A DNA stretch of 64,000 nucleotides from DATCLS01 sp036563805 (GTDB taxonomy: Bacteria; Actinomycetota; Acidimicrobiia; Acidimicrobiales; VFJN01), in NCBI GenBank assembly GCA_036563805.1, contig DATCLS010000058.1:1-64000 (forward strand). The letters are read 5' to 3'. Shown one piece after another: positions 8,385-16,672 of this stretch. A model generated the notes under the pieces. It made no database searches. It was not told where the DNA came from and was given only the letters and a program-made list of their open reading frames with translations. Both the position numbers and the translations under genes were made by a program. The first letter of the stretch is position 1, and the number at the start of each line of letters is the position of its first letter.

Positions 8385-9574
8385 CGCCGGGCGCGGCGCC
8401 TGGACACCTCTGCGGCGATCACCCGCATGAGCTGGGTGGACGTGTTGCTCCAGGTCAGGGTGCGGGCGCGGGCCAGAGCCGCGTCGGCCAGCCGGTTGCG
8501 CAGGGCGTCGTCGGTCAGCACCCGGGCCATGGCGTCGCCGAGGGCGTCGTCGCCGTCGGCCAGCACGCCGGTGACGCCGTCGATCGTGGCGTCCTCGTGG
8601 CCGGCGATGCGGCTGGCCACGGCCGGGGTGCCGCACGCGGCCGCCTCGGTGAGCGTCATGCCCCAGCCCTCGCGGGCCGACGCCGAGGTCACGATCCACG
8701 CCCGGCGGTAGAGCTCGATCTTCTCCTCGTCGGTGACGTAGCCGCGCAGGGTCACCCAGTCGTGGGCGCCGAGCTCGTCGATCACCGCCTCGATGCGGGG
8801 CCGCTCGTAGCCGTCGCCCACGATGTCGAGCCGCAGGTTGGGCACCTTCTGGCGGGCCCGGTGGGCGGCCCGGACCAAGGCGTCGTAGCGCTTGACCGGC
8901 GCCAGGCGGCCGACGGCCACCGCCAGGGGCTCGGGCGACTTCTCGCGCCGGTCGCCCGGCGTGAACATGGGGTCGATGCCGGGCGGGACGACCGTGATGC
9001 GGTCGGGGTCGAAGCCCAGGTCCTCGACCATCTCGCGCTTCGACGACTCGGACAGCGTGGCGATCTGGCACCGGCGGTACAGCGGCGGGGCCAAGCGGCG
9101 CTCGAGCAGGTTGCCGAGCTTGGCCAGGTTGGGGGGCAGGACCATGCCCCACATCTCGGCGTGCACGTGGTGGAGCAGGACCACCCGGGGACCCCAGCAC
9201 CACAGCGGGCTGAGGAACGGCATGCCGTTCCAGATCTCGACCAGCACGTCGCGCGGGCCGGTGCGGCCGAACAGCTCGGCCAGGGCCGCCCGGGGGAACA
9301 CCATGTAGCGCCCGGCCCGGCGGATGACCTTGTAGCCGTCGCGCACGTCCTCGACCGGCTGGCCCTGGGCCCACGACGTGCGCATGGTGACCTCGACGCC
9401 GGCCGCGGCCCACAGCTTGGCCACCTCGGCGATGTGCAGCTCGGACCCGCCGGCCTCGACGTCGGCCAGGTCGCGCCACGCCAGGACGTGGATGCGACGC
9501 ACGCCGGCCGAGGCTGCGATGTCGCCGATCTTCGCCACGGGGTCGGCGAGGTCGTCGTCGATGACGTTGCTCAC
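8381..9574 (-). CDS. GT4 family glycosyltransferase
   Basis: A 397-residue GT-B fold glycosyltransferase. The N-terminal half carries GGSELHIAEVAKLW; the C-terminal half carries VVPPGIDP, GRLAPVKRYD and SAREGWGMTLTEAAACGTPAV, the EX7E retaining motif. The start is GTG 9574, preceded by GGAAGGAAAG at a good Shine-Dalgarno distance; the longer frame to 9616 is unlikely. The stop codon overlaps the ATG of the AftD-like gene by four bases, so both products are probably made together and act on one glycan. Its donor is not evident from sequence. Confidence 0.9.
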   Translation of the reverse strand: MSNVIDDDLADPVAKIGDIAASAGVRRIHVLAWRDLADVEAGGSELHIAEVAKLWAAAGVEVTMRTSWAQGQPVEDVRDGYKVIRRAGRYMVFPRAALAELFGRTGPRDVLVEIWNGMPFLSPLWCWGPRVVLLHHVHAEMWGMVLPPNLAKLGNLLERRLAPPLYRRCQIATLSESSKREMVEDLGFDPDRITVVPPGIDPMFTPGDRREKSPEPLAVAVGRLAPVKRYDALVRAAHRARQKVPNLRLDIVGDGYERPRIEAVIDELGAHDWVTLRGYVTDEEKIELYRRAWIVTSASAREGWGMTLTEAAACGTPAVASRIAGHEDATIDGVTGVLADGDDALGDAMARVLTDDALRNRLADAALARARTLTWSNTSTQLMRVIAAEVSRRRARR

Positions 9575-9634
9575 GGGCTCACTTTCCTTCCCCAGGCGCG
9601 GTGGGAATCCGATCATCCGGCCCCAGACCGCCCG

Positions 9635-9641
9635 TATGCTA
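9635..9641. promoter_or_regulatory. Shared bidirectional -10 box (TATGCTA)
   Basis: In the 118-bp divergent gap, TATGCT (9635-9640) reads right toward the methyltransferase and TAGCAT (9641-9636) reads left toward the GT4 gene. Both starts have Shine-Dalgarno sequences and would have leaders of about 45-55 nt. Confidence 0.45.
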
Positions 9642-9692
9642 GGAAGTCTCGCGCCGGCGCACCAACACCCTCGCGCATGCTACGGAGCAGCC

Positions 9693-10451
9693 GTGACCAC
9701 ACCCGACCCTGCCCTTGATCCCGCCCTGGAAGAGGCACTCGACGGCGTCGAGGGCTGGTTCAGCCCCGACCAGGTCGCCCGGGTCTCGGCGCGGGCCGCC
9801 GAGGTCCCCGCCGGGGGCCGCATCGTCGAGATCGGCAGCTTCCGTGGCCGGTCGATGATCGCCATCGCCAAGGCGGCCCCCGAGGGCGTCGAGATCTTCG
9901 CCATCGACCCCCACGCCGGCAACGATCGGGGCCCGCAGGAGATCGAGGGCTTCGAGGACGAGGCTGCCGTCGACCACAAGGTCTTCCTCACCAACCTCGA
10001 GCGGGCCGGGGTGCGCGACCGGGTGACGTACGTGCGCAAGTTCTCGCACGACGCCCACGACGACGTGCCGGGCGCGATCGACCTCCTCCACATCGACGGC
10101 GCCCACCGGTTCAAGCCGGCGGGCGACGACATCGCCTCGTGGGGCGCCCGGGTGCGCCACGGCGGCACCATGCTGATCCACGACTCGTTCTCGTCGATCG
10201 GCGTGACGCTGGCGATCCTGGCCAAGCTCACGTTCTCGGGCCGGTGGCGGTACGTCGGGCGCAGCCGGTCGCTGGCCGAGTACCGCGCCGAGCCGCCGCG
10301 GGGCGCGGCCGGGCGGGCCGCCAACATCGGCCGCCAGCTGGCCCAGCTGCCGTGGTTCGCCCGCAACGTGCTCATCAAGGTACTCGTCACCGCCAAGCTG
10401 GGCGCAGCCGCCAGGGCCCTGGGCCACGACGGCGAGACCTGGCCCTACTAG
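9693..10451 (+). CDS. Class I SAM-dependent methyltransferase (Methyltransf_24 type)
   Basis: 252 residues with a Rossmann SAM fold: motif I is IVEIGSFRGRSMIA near residue 47, motif II FAIDPHAG, motif IV LLHIDGAHRF, and post-motif MLIHDSFSS. This subgroup is often found in polysaccharide clusters, methylating sugars. Start GTG 9693 has GGAG 7 nt upstream. It lies divergent from the GT4/AftD pair and convergent with the mannosyltransferase operon, so a role in modifying the same envelope glycan is an inference from position only. Confidence 0.8.
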   Translation: MTTPDPALDPALEEALDGVEGWFSPDQVARVSARAAEVPAGGRIVEIGSFRGRSMIAIAKAAPEGVEIFAIDPHAGNDRGPQEIEGFEDEAAVDHKVFLTNLERAGVRDRVTYVRKFSHDAHDDVPGAIDLLHIDGAHRFKPAGDDIASWGARVRHGGTMLIHDSFSSIGVTLAILAKLTFSGRWRYVGRSRSLAEYRAEPPRGAAGRAANIGRQLAQLPWFARNVLIKVLVTAKLGAAARALGHDGETWPY

Positions 10452-10501
10452 ACGGCCCGACGAGGCGGCCAGCCGGACCGGGCGGGTCGCCGGCAGCCGG
10501 G

Positions 10502-10579
10502 CCGCGCCGTCGGGCGGCGCGGTCGGGCCGTCGGGCTGCGCCGTCAGGAGCGCCCCCGGGGCCGCGCGTCGCGCGGCCC
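10502..10579. terminator. Two GC-rich hairpins between convergent genes
   Basis: Between the methyltransferase and the mannosyltransferase gene, GGGCCGCGC (10559-10567) pairs perfectly with GCGCGGCCC (10571-10579) over a 3-nt loop; CCGCGCC/GGCGCGG (10502-10522) forms a second stem. No T-tract follows either, so these would be bidirectional, actinobacterial-style terminators at best. Confidence 0.5.
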
Positions 10580-10616
10580 GGAGGCTGCGCCCCCGGACCC
10601 CGGTCGTGCCGCCCGG

Positions 10617-11540
10617 TCAGGCCTCGGATGTGGCGTCCGCCGGGGCCGGCGCCCCGTCGCCCCCGGCCGCACCGTCGGCGCGCCCAGCGCCGTCGTGGTC
10701 AGGGTTCGCTGCCGGGGTGGATGCCGCCGGCGCCTCCGACGCCCCCGACGACGCCGCCTCGCTCGCGGCCGTGACCGTCGCCGTCGTCGAGCTCGTCCGG
10801 GCGACCGGCTCGGGCCGGCGCCGCCAGAACCCGAACAGGCGGTCGCGCAGACCCCACCAGGTCACGACCGAGGCGGCCTCGCCGATGATGCGCCACGACA
10901 TCTTCGACTCGCCGCGGACCCGCTCGTTGAACGTGATGGGGACCTCGACGATCTTGGCGCCCCGCCGGTGGGCCCGGTACGACAGCTCGACCTGGAAGCC
11001 GTAGCCGGTGGCCTTGGTGGCCTCGGCCACGACCACCCGCAGGACGTCGGCCCGGTAGGCCCGGTAGCCGGCGGTGGCGTCGTGGACCTTCAGGCCCAGC
11101 ACCTTGGAGGCGTAGACGTTGGCGACCCGGGACAGCAGCCGGCGCCGGAACGGCCAGTTGGGGGTCTCTCCCCCGGGCACGTAGCGGGAGCCGATGGCGA
11201 TGTCGGCCCCCTCCTCGACGCGGGCGAGCAGCTCGGGCAGCGAGGCAGGGTTGTGCTGGAGGTCGGCGTCCATCTGGACGAGCACCTCGTAGCCTCGGGA
11301 GAAGCCGACCTCGAACCCGGCGCGGTAGGCGGGCCCCAGGCCGCCCTTGCCGGGCCGGACGAGCACGTCGATCTGCCCCAGCTCCTCACCGGCGGCCCGG
11401 GCCAGGTCGGCGGTGCCGTCGGAGCTCGAGTCGTCGACGACGAGCACGTCGGCGTGTGGTGCGACGGACCGGACCCGGCGCAGGACGTCGGCGATGTTCT
11501 CGGCCTCGAGGTAGGTCGGGATGACGACAAGCGTTTTCAT
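10617..11540 (-). CDS. Polyprenol monophosphomannose synthase (GT2, DPM1/Ppm1-like)
   Basis: 307 residues. Residues 1-240 are a textbook dolichol-phosphate mannosyltransferase catalytic domain: VVIPTYLEAENI, LVVDDSSSDGTADLA, GLGPAYRAGF, QMDADLQHNP (metal/donor-binding DXD), GSRYVPGG and the ATGYGFQVEL segment. It transfers mannose from GDP-mannose to polyprenyl phosphate, giving the lipid donor used by GT-C enzymes like its neighbours. It lacks the acyltransferase domain fused to mycobacterial Ppm1 and instead has a ~65-residue disordered Ala/Ser/Thr/Gly tail. ATG 11540 overlaps the preceding stop (ATGA): it is the last gene of a three-gene coupled operon. Confidence 0.9.
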   Translation of the reverse strand: MKTLVVIPTYLEAENIADVLRRVRSVAPHADVLVVDDSSSDGTADLARAAGEELGQIDVLVRPGKGGLGPAYRAGFEVGFSRGYEVLVQMDADLQHNPASLPELLARVEEGADIAIGSRYVPGGETPNWPFRRRLLSRVANVYASKVLGLKVHDATAGYRAYRADVLRVVVAEATKATGYGFQVELSYRAHRRGAKIVEVPITFNERVRGESKMSWRIIGEAASVVTWWGLRDRLFGFWRRRPEPVARTSSTTATVTAASEAASSGASEAPAASTPAANPDHDGAGRADGAAGGDGAPAPADATSEA

Positions 11541-13534
11541 GCGTGGCCCCGGACGTTGGTCGGTCGGGGCACGCTAGCCAATGCCCCGGTTGCTTGTTGT
11601 GATGCCTCGGGGGACGTCGCACCCGAAGCGTCGCACCGCACGTAGAGCGCGTAGATCGGGCGGTCGCCGCCGTTCGACCCGTAGCTGTCGTGCAGGCAGA
11701 ACTCCTCGGCGAGAACCTGGTTGGGCTCGTCGGAGCCGAAGTCCCGCGAGGCGTTGGGCTCGTCCCAGTCGTCGTACACGGTCGAGAGGATGATCACGTC
11801 GGACCGGCGCATCTCGTCGGCCAGGCCCGAGTCCTCGGCGTTGGCCATGCCGGGGTCCATCTCGATGTAGCGCGTCCCCGGGTCGAGCTGGGGGAGCAGG
11901 AAGTACAGGTAGGCCTCGCTGTACGGCGTCTTGCGCAGGTCGCCGGTGCCCACGATCAGCCGGTCGCCGGGCTCGCTCACGGTCTCGACGTCGTCGAGCA
12001 GCCGCTCGGCGGCCTCGGCCACGTCCTGGCGGCCGTAGTAGAAGAACCGACCCCGGTGCTCGATGCCCCACACCGGCCGGTCGCGGCCCGTCGACTGCAC
12101 CACGTAGTCGGCGTACCAACGGTAGGTGAAGTGCGGGAAGATCAGCATCAGCGCCAGCGGGGCCAGCACAGCCACCCGGCCGACCGCCGGCCGGGCGCCC
12201 CGGCGCTTCGCCGTCTCAGCGACGAACGCCGGCAGCAGGCCGAACGGCACGCAGCTCACCCACGACAGGTGCGCCGTGTCGGACCGCTGGATGGCCTGGG
12301 GGAGCAGCCCGACGGCCAGCAGGCTCAGCGCCACCAGGCGCCAGCCCTGCGGGCTCCCGGCGCGCTTGGCCTGCACGCCCATCACGACCAGCGCCACGCA
12401 CACCGCCAGCAGGATCCAGAACCAGACGGCGATCTGCATGGGCTGGTCGGCCGCCGGGAGCGGCCACGGGAACTCGCGCAGCGAGTAGGCCCGGTTGAGG
12501 AAGCTGGTGAAGTGGTCGTGGGGCGGCGGGAACGGCAGGCGCCGGCCGGGCCGGAGGTCGAACACCGGCTCGAGCACCATGCCCCGCACCGCGTTGCCCG
12601 GCCCGGCCAGCACCAGGTGGACCACGTAGGGGCTGCAGCCCGCCACCAGGCCCAGCACCAGCTGCCTACGGCGGTCGCCGTCGTAGGCCCACAGGAACAG
12701 CGCGCCGAGCGACAGGCCCAGCGCCACGACCAGGTCGGGCCGGAACAGCAGGGCGCCGCCGGCGACCACGCCGGCGGCCACGACCGCCCGCCGCCGGGCG
12801 ATGGTGTCGGCGTCGAGGGCCCGCGCGGCCAGGATCACCGCCCACAGCGCCAGCGCCACGCCGCCGACCCAGGCCAGGGCCGTCACGCCGATGGGCGGGA
12901 TGATGATGATGGCGGTGACCGTGCCGGCCACGGCGGCCGGCCACCGGCCCCACCGGTAGCCGACGTAGCTGGTGCCGGCGATGAGGCCGACGAGCTGGAG
13001 GAAGCCGAAGACCCGGGCCGTCCAGATCGAGATGCCGAAAACCTTGAACAGGGCGGCGATCACCCAGATGCTGCCGGGCCCGTAGAGGTGGAGGAAGTCC
13101 TTGTTGGGGATGTCGCCCTCGAGCAGCCGCTCGGGGAACACGAGCATGAACCCCTCTTCCATCGGCGGCCCGGGTGCCCGGAACACGCCCCGGGCCGGAA
13201 GCAGGATGGCGAGGGCGACGATGGCGGTCGGGATCACCCACGGCCGCCGGTACCACGGTCGGCCGGGCTCCTCGGCGCCGGCGGCGTCGCCGGGCGCGGC
13301 GGTGCCCGGCCCTTCGGGGGCGGCGTCGCCGCTCGTGTCACCGTTCGTGGGCGTGTCGCCGGACGTGTCTGCGCCCGCGGCCGCATCGCCGTCCGGGGCG
13401 TGCGCGGCCGCCTCGGTGGCCGGCCCGTCGGGAGCCCCGGCGGAGGCCACGGCCGCGCCGTCCGGCGCGGCGTCCGGCTCCGTGCGACCCGCGTCGGGGC
13501 CCTCGGCCTCGGTAGCGTCGGTCTCGACGGTCAC
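11537..13534 (-). CDS. GT-C-like integral membrane glycosyltransferase with disordered N-terminus
   Basis: 665 residues. The first ~95 are a low-complexity cytoplasmic segment rich in Asp, Gly, Ala, Pro and Thr with a repeated GDTSGD motif. About ten hydrophobic helices follow. EEGFMLVFPERLLEGD then NKDFLHLYGPGSIWV resembles the first lumenal loop of GT39/GT-C enzymes, with acidic residues at the catalytic position; a soluble C-terminal domain begins near residue 500. Start GTG 13534 overlaps the upstream stop by four bases and the downstream start overlaps this stop in the same way, so the three proteins are coupled. It probably uses a polyprenyl-phosphate sugar made by the neighbouring synthase; the substrate is unproved. 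Confidence 0.72.
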   Translation of the reverse strand: MTVETDATEAEGPDAGRTEPDAAPDGAAVASAGAPDGPATEAAAHAPDGDAAAGADTSGDTPTNGDTSGDAAPEGPGTAAPGDAAGAEEPGRPWYRRPWVIPTAIVALAILLPARGVFRAPGPPMEEGFMLVFPERLLEGDIPNKDFLHLYGPGSIWVIAALFKVFGISIWTARVFGFLQLVGLIAGTSYVGYRWGRWPAAVAGTVTAIIIIPPIGVTALAWVGGVALALWAVILAARALDADTIARRRAVVAAGVVAGGALLFRPDLVVALGLSLGALFLWAYDGDRRRQLVLGLVAGCSPYVVHLVLAGPGNAVRGMVLEPVFDLRPGRRLPFPPPHDHFTSFLNRAYSLREFPWPLPAADQPMQIAVWFWILLAVCVALVVMGVQAKRAGSPQGWRLVALSLLAVGLLPQAIQRSDTAHLSWVSCVPFGLLPAFVAETAKRRGARPAVGRVAVLAPLALMLIFPHFTYRWYADYVVQSTGRDRPVWGIEHRGRFFYYGRQDVAEAAERLLDDVETVSEPGDRLIVGTGDLRKTPYSEAYLYFLLPQLDPGTRYIEMDPGMANAEDSGLADEMRRSDVIILSTVYDDWDEPNASRDFGSDEPNQVLAEEFCLHDSYGSNGGDRPIYALYVRCDASGATSPEASQQATGALASVPRPTNVRGHA

Positions 13535-16449
13535 GCGGGTGTCACCTCGGGTTCGGGCGTGCCGGGGCCGCTCGGCGGCGCCGGCGCGGCGGGGGCCAGA
13601 GCGGGCGCCCGGCCCGGCCCGGCGTCGGCGGGCAGGCGAACGGGCCGCCACGTGGCGAACAGCTTGCGGCGCCGGTCCTTGAGCTCGAGCGCGGGCCGCT
13701 CCACCACCAGGTAGGAGACGGCGGCCAGCGCCACGCTGCCCACGGCCGTCACCACCAGGATCCCGGCGAACCAGCCGTGCAGCGGTGCCAGGTTGCGGAT
13801 GTCGCGGTACAGATCGGTGACCCCCTCGTGCCACAGGTAGATGCCGTAGGACAGCACCCCGAGCGTCACCATCGTCCTGGTCCCCAACCAGCGCAGTGAC
13901 CGTGGCAGTGTCGCGCCCGCGAGGGCGACGGGCACAACCAGCGCGCAGCCGACGGTGGCGTACAGGAGCTCCTTGCCGATGGCCTGCCCACCGCTCGACG
14001 CGCCGACCTGCACGCCCAGGTCGAGCTGGGTCGAGACCGCCCAGAACGCCAGGCCGGCCACCGCCCAGCAGGCGAGCGGGTGGCGGCGGGCCGCCTCGAC
14101 CGCGGCCAGCGGCCGGTCGCGGCGCCGCGACCACTCGAGGCCGACGGCCAGCGCCATGCCGGGCACGAACAGGTGGAAGTTGGCCGGCAGCCAGTGGAAC
14201 CGGGGGTCGAAGTTGCCGATCGAGGGGTCGTTGGCCTGGAACGTGTGCAGCCACCAGCGGAAGCCGAGGGCGCCGGCCGCCGCCGCCAGCAGAACCCCCA
14301 GCTCGGTGAGCACGGCGGTGCGGGGCCGGAGGCGGCGGGCCAGCCAGGCGGCGCCGGCCGCCCACAGGGGGAGCAGCACGTAGAACGCCACCTCGTTGAC
14401 CAGCGTCCACGCCTGCTGGAGGCCGCCGAGGGCGTGGGCCTTGGAGTAGCTCTGGAGCAGGCCGTAGTAGACGACCACGTCGCCCCAGCCCGAGATGTCG
14501 TTCCGGCCCCGGGTGTCGAGGACCACGACGAGCACGGTCAGGGCCAGCCAGTAGGCGGGGAAGATCCGCAGGAACCGCTTGCGCAGGTAGTTGCGGGTGC
14601 GGGGGGCGCGCCGGCCGTCGAGGCGGGCGGCGACGAACGGGCGGTACAGCAGGAAGCCCGACAGCACGAAGAACAGGGCGACGCCGACGTCGGCGCGGGA
14701 CAGGTAGGGGCCCGAGCCGTTGCGGCCGACGAACCCGCTCTGCAGGCCCACGTGGGTGAGCAGGACGCCGAAGGCGGCGATGGCCCGCAGCCCGTCGAAG
14801 CCGGCGAAGTGGCCGCCCGAGGACCCGAGGCCGCCCGGGGGATCGGTGCGGGAGGCGACGCGGCCGACGCCGCCGGACGGGCCCGGCGTGCCCGGCGGCT
14901 CGGCCGCGGCGTGGGCGGCGCCGTTGCCGGCGGGGGCCGCCCCCGGCTCGGCGGCCGACGTCCCGGCGGGAGCCGCGGTCGGCTCGGCGGCCGACGCTCC
15001 GGCGGACGCGGTGGTGGGCTCGGGGGCCCCCGACTTCCGCCGCTCCTCCTGCCAGCGGGCCCAGCGGCGCCGGGCGGCCTGCACGCCGGCGTCCAGCGTG
15101 ACGGCGGCCGGAACCATCAGCGCCAGCTCGGCCGGGAGCCGGAAGCGGGTCGTGCCGTAGATCACCGCCACCGTGAACGCCACGCTGCCCACGACCACCA
15201 CGAGCGGGAAGATGGCCCGCCCGGCCCGGCGCAGGCCCACGAGGCCCAGCCCGCCGGCGGCGGCCACCGCGAACCAGGTGAACAGCCCGGCCTGGCCGAG
15301 CTGCAGCTCCTTGGACTCGACGGACAGGTCGAGCTCGATCTGGTTCTGGGGCTCGTAGACGCCGAACGTCCGCCCCAACCGGGCGGCGACGACGTACGGG
15401 ATGCGCCCGGTGTGGTCGGCCATGTACCGGCGGGCGATGTGCTGGAAGCCCCGGCCCTGGGCCGAGGCGTCGCCCTCGCCGACCAGGTGCTCGACCCGCT
15501 GGATGCACTCGAGCTGCCAGTAGCCGATGCGGTCGCCGTAGTAGACGTCGTCGCAGTTGGCGGTGCCCAGCGTCTGGTCGAACTGGGCCGACAACGTGGT
15601 CGGCTCCTCGAAGCGGGCCATGTTGTAGCCCACCCAGGGGGCGATGACGACGGCGGCCAGCGCGCCGGCGGCCGCCAGCTGGCGGAGCCCCGCCGCCCGG
15701 GCGCGGCCGCCCCGCAGGTGCCGGAACCACACGAGCGGCAGGCCGATGACCGGCCCCAGCAGGATGGCCTCGGACCGGACGAGGGCGGCGACGCCGACGG
15801 CCACCCCGAACAGCGCGGCGCGCCGGACCGAGGGCCCGTCCCACCACCGGTAGGCGGTGAGCAGGACGAACCCGGTGGTCGACACGACCAGGGTCTCGGA
15901 CAGGACGTGGGCGTCGAAGTAGAAGACGTTGGGGCTGATCGCCGTCAGGAGCGCCACCAGCAGGCCGACCCGCTCGCCGGCGATGCGGCGGCCGGCCAGG
16001 CCCATGGCCGCCACGCCGACCGTGCCCAGCAGGCAGCCGATGACCTGGTGGGCGAAGAACGACCGGAACCCGAGCCACGAGAAGGCGCCGAGGATCGTGA
16101 TGAGGCCGGGCGGGTGGTCGGCACCCGGGCTGCGCTCGCCGTAGAGCAGGAACCGGTAGGGGTGGAGGAAGCCCTCGCCGTCGGCGAGCATGTTGGCGCC
16201 GTGGTGGTAGTAGTACGGGTCGCCCACCACCTCGGCCGGGTGCCGCCACACCAGCAGGTAGACGAGGCGGACGACCAGGCCCCCGAGGGCGATGGCGACC
16301 AGCCACCAGGCGAACCGGCTGCGGGCCGACGGGGCCTCGGCGGCGGGCGCGTCGGCACGCGCCGCGTCGACCGGCCCGGGCGCCTCGCCGGGTGCGCCGC
16401 CGTCGCTCGGGCCGGACGGCGCCCGCTCGTCCGTGTCGGCGGTGGTCAC
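13531..16449 (-). CDS. GT-C glycosyltransferase / acyltransferase-3 fusion protein
   Basis: 972 residues in two membrane modules. Residues ~45-470 form a GT39-like GT-C unit (VVGDPYYYHHGANMLADGEGF, ADHPPGL, and SETLVV in a later loop). Residues ~475-555 are a Pro/Ala/Thr linker with repeats of SAAEPTAAPAGT type. Residues ~558-930 form an OafA-type acyltransferase-3 (FDGLRAIAAFGVLLTHVG, FFVLSGFLLYRPF, YLRKRFLRIFPAYW, LSYGIYLWHEG). One chain could thus both glycosylate and O-acylate a surface glycan. It is the first gene of the coupled operon. The start GTG 16449 is inferred from frame and absence of better choices. Confidence 0.85.
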   Translation of the reverse strand: MTTADTDERAPSGPSDGGAPGEAPGPVDAARADAPAAEAPSARSRFAWWLVAIALGGLVVRLVYLLVWRHPAEVVGDPYYYHHGANMLADGEGFLHPYRFLLYGERSPGADHPPGLITILGAFSWLGFRSFFAHQVIGCLLGTVGVAAMGLAGRRIAGERVGLLVALLTAISPNVFYFDAHVLSETLVVSTTGFVLLTAYRWWDGPSVRRAALFGVAVGVAALVRSEAILLGPVIGLPLVWFRHLRGGRARAAGLRQLAAAGALAAVVIAPWVGYNMARFEEPTTLSAQFDQTLGTANCDDVYYGDRIGYWQLECIQRVEHLVGEGDASAQGRGFQHIARRYMADHTGRIPYVVAARLGRTFGVYEPQNQIELDLSVESKELQLGQAGLFTWFAVAAAGGLGLVGLRRAGRAIFPLVVVVGSVAFTVAVIYGTTRFRLPAELALMVPAAVTLDAGVQAARRRWARWQEERRKSGAPEPTTASAGASAAEPTAAPAGTSAAEPGAAPAGNGAAHAAAEPPGTPGPSGGVGRVASRTDPPGGLGSSGGHFAGFDGLRAIAAFGVLLTHVGLQSGFVGRNGSGPYLSRADVGVALFFVLSGFLLYRPFVAARLDGRRAPRTRNYLRKRFLRIFPAYWLALTVLVVVLDTRGRNDISGWGDVVVYYGLLQSYSKAHALGGLQQAWTLVNEVAFYVLLPLWAAGAAWLARRLRPRTAVLTELGVLLAAAAGALGFRWWLHTFQANDPSIGNFDPRFHWLPANFHLFVPGMALAVGLEWSRRRDRPLAAVEAARRHPLACWAVAGLAFWAVSTQLDLGVQVGASSGGQAIGKELLYATVGCALVVPVALAGATLPRSLRWLGTRTMVTLGVLSYGIYLWHEGVTDLYRDIRNLAPLHGWFAGILVVTAVGSVALAAVSYLVVERPALELKDRRRKLFATWRPVRLPADAGPGRAPALAPAAPAPPSGPGTPEPEVTPA

Positions 16450-16601
16450 GGCCGCCCCGCCCGCGCCGCGGCGGCCCGCGCCACGACGAGCGCCCGGCGG
16501 AGCGGGCGACCCGGCGTGACGATCCCTCGGTCCCAGCGGCGGTGGACGCGCTGTGCCAGCGAGCCGAGGGCCTGCGGCGAGCGGTCGGCCATCGCCGCGA
16601 G

Positions 16602-16607
16602 ATGCTA
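16602..16607 (-). promoter_or_regulatory. Candidate -10 box for the fusion-protein operon
   Basis: TAGCAT on the minus strand lies about 150 nt upstream of the GTG at 16449 in the 223-bp divergent gap; no good -35 hexamer is visible 17-18 nt further up. Confidence 0.25.
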
Positions 16608-16660
16608 GAGCACGGGGCCTGGCCGGGCGTCCGGTCCCGGGCTCGACGCCCGTCGGTCGC

Positions 16661-16666
16661 TAACGT
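16661..16666 (+). promoter_or_regulatory. Leaderless -10 box TAACGT
   Basis: TAACGT ends 6 nt before the GTG at 16673, placing the transcription start at or next to the start codon; no Shine-Dalgarno is present. Confidence 0.55.
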
Positions 16667-16672
16667 CGGGCC

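Noticed and set aside
3972..8711. 1579-codon open frame on the plus strand
   Set aside because: It is the antisense shadow of the AftD-like gene. Its product is Arg/Gly/Val/Asp-rich with no domain, as expected for the opposite strand of GC-rich coding DNA.
8385..9479. N-terminal extension of the AftD-like frame upstream of 8384
   Set aside because: This part overlaps the GT4 gene in another frame and encodes Arg/Gly/Ala low-complexity sequence. The ATG overlapping the GT4 stop is a natural coupled start.
13535..16306. Extension of the 665-residue protein's frame through the fusion gene
   Set aside because: Low-complexity Arg/Pro/Gly sequence in a shifted frame. GTG 13534, overlapping the previous stop, is the real start.
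14080..16608. 842-codon plus-strand frame
   Set aside because: Shadow of the GT-C/acyltransferase fusion; biased composition and no recognisable motif.
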